Part shown: piece by piece, positions 63,685-64,000 of the stretch
Numbering within the stretch: the first letter of the stretch is position 1
How the letters are laid out: every line of letters starts with the position of its first letter
Origin: Rhodoblastus acidophilus
Lineage (GTDB): Bacteria > Pseudomonadota > Alphaproteobacteria > Rhizobiales > Beijerinckiaceae
Assembly (NCBI RefSeq): GCF_025961575.1
Contig: NZ_JAOQNX010000018.1
Location: 44,549-108,548 of the forward strand
DNA length: 64,000 nt
Reading direction: 5' to 3'
Notes under the pieces: model-generated
What the model saw: the letters and a program-made list of their open reading frames with translations, nothing else
The model's database searches: none
Told to the model about the DNA's origin: nothing
Translations under genes and position numbers: made by a program

Positions 63685-63843
63685 TCAGCGCGGCAGTTGC
63701 GCGTAATAGGCGGACAGGCTCTTCATCTCGTCCTCGCTCATGTGGCGGCTCATATATCGCATGTCCTGGTGCGGCCGGCGCCCGGCGCGGAACGCCTTGA
63801 GCTGGTTGTAAAGATAGGCTTCGATCGGCAAAACGGCGCGCAT
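63685..63843 (-). pseudogene. C-terminal fragment of a class I cytochrome c
   Basis: 52 codons reading AYLYNQLKAFRAGRRPHQDM and SEDEMKSLSAYYAQLPR, the last helix pair of cytochrome c-553-type domains. The heme motif CXXCH is absent: the frame has a stop about 40 bases upstream of the ATG. Either a remnant or a non-heme fragment. It ends 4 bases before the GtrA gene start. Confidence 0.5.
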
Positions 63844-64000
63844 GCGAAAACAGTCTCGGGGGCGACGGTTGGGCTCTTAGAGCGGGATGTTTTAGGACGG
63901 AACCACCTGCGTTGACCTGCGGCGAACCGATCCGCCAGGAGGCGTGCGAAGCGCGATGCTGGCGCATCGCGCGAGCGCGCCGACGCCGCGGGCGGTCGCC
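63844..64000. other. End of window, no gene seen
   Basis: GC-rich bases with no supportable gene. A longer frame runs on the minus strand but is Arg/Ser/Pro-rich and lacks protein features. Confidence 0.4.

Overview
The window is GC-rich chromosomal DNA from an alphaproteobacterium and reads as a purple non-sulfur phototroph. Evidence: three tandem LH2 antenna operons (pucBA), a bacteriophytochrome two-component system beside them, the cytochrome bc1 operon (petABC) near oxygen-dependent coproporphyrinogen oxidase (hemF), an FnrL-type regulator, TspO, and the DivK/PleD cell-cycle pair. The LH2 alpha N-terminus ([13 protein letters not shown]) closely resembles that of Rhodoblastus (Rhodopseudomonas) acidophilus, so a Rhodoblastus-like organism is my inference. 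No rRNA, tRNA, CRISPR array, prophage or intact insertion sequence was seen.

Layout. 1-1290: 3' end of an acyltransferase-like membrane protein carrying an in-frame palindromic repeat, and a KGG-repeat stress protein. 1309-7032: petA-petB-petC (minus), trmL, an unrelated methyltransferase-like gene, hemF and a DUF2158 protein. 7132-12379: SixA phosphatase, the ycjX-ycjF pair, small unknowns, a 2Fe-2S ferredoxin and a DUF3572 protein. 12545-14567: divK and pleD, separated by a 269-bp element of nested inverted repeats. 14571-21591: LuxR regulator, unknowns, COG3146 acyltransferase, decayed TacA/TacT toxin-antitoxin genes, HIT protein, outer-membrane barrel, CitE-like lyase, DUF2336 protein.

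21607-27434 is the photosynthetic centrepiece. Three pucBA operons on the minus strand each have their own promoter, PpsR/CrtJ-like boxes, a structured leader and a putative terminator. They are followed on the plus strand by a bacteriophytochrome kinase with a NarL-type kinase core and its LuxR-type response regulator. A truncated chemoreceptor overlaps the end of the regulator gene. 28538-31013: NUDIX hydrolase, NAD kinase, fnrL with an upstream FNR box.

31018-43387: AzlCD exporter, DUF4239 protein, outer-membrane barrel, DUF6270-like protein, nitroreductase, GST, cold-shock protein, RlmJ, a GT39-type glycosyltransferase, RNase T2 with a secreted partner, RF3. 43679-52158: ferritin-like protein, alpha/beta hydrolase, RND pump and adaptor, DUF1007/NicO nickel-cobalt transport pair, CBS protein. 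52208-64000: TPR protein, glycine-rich secreted protein, LplT-Aas lipid repair fusion, YiaA-like protein, PspA with a divergent TetR regulator and three shared operators, DctA, GRDP-like protein, TspO, GtrA and a cytochrome c fragment.

How the genes fit: heme supply (hemF), the bc1 complex, LH2 antenna variants and four candidate regulators (PpsR boxes, bacteriophytochrome, FnrL, TspO) point to light and oxygen control of photosynthesis. The remainder is mostly housekeeping, envelope and stress functions. Dispersed palindromic repeats recur in several gaps.
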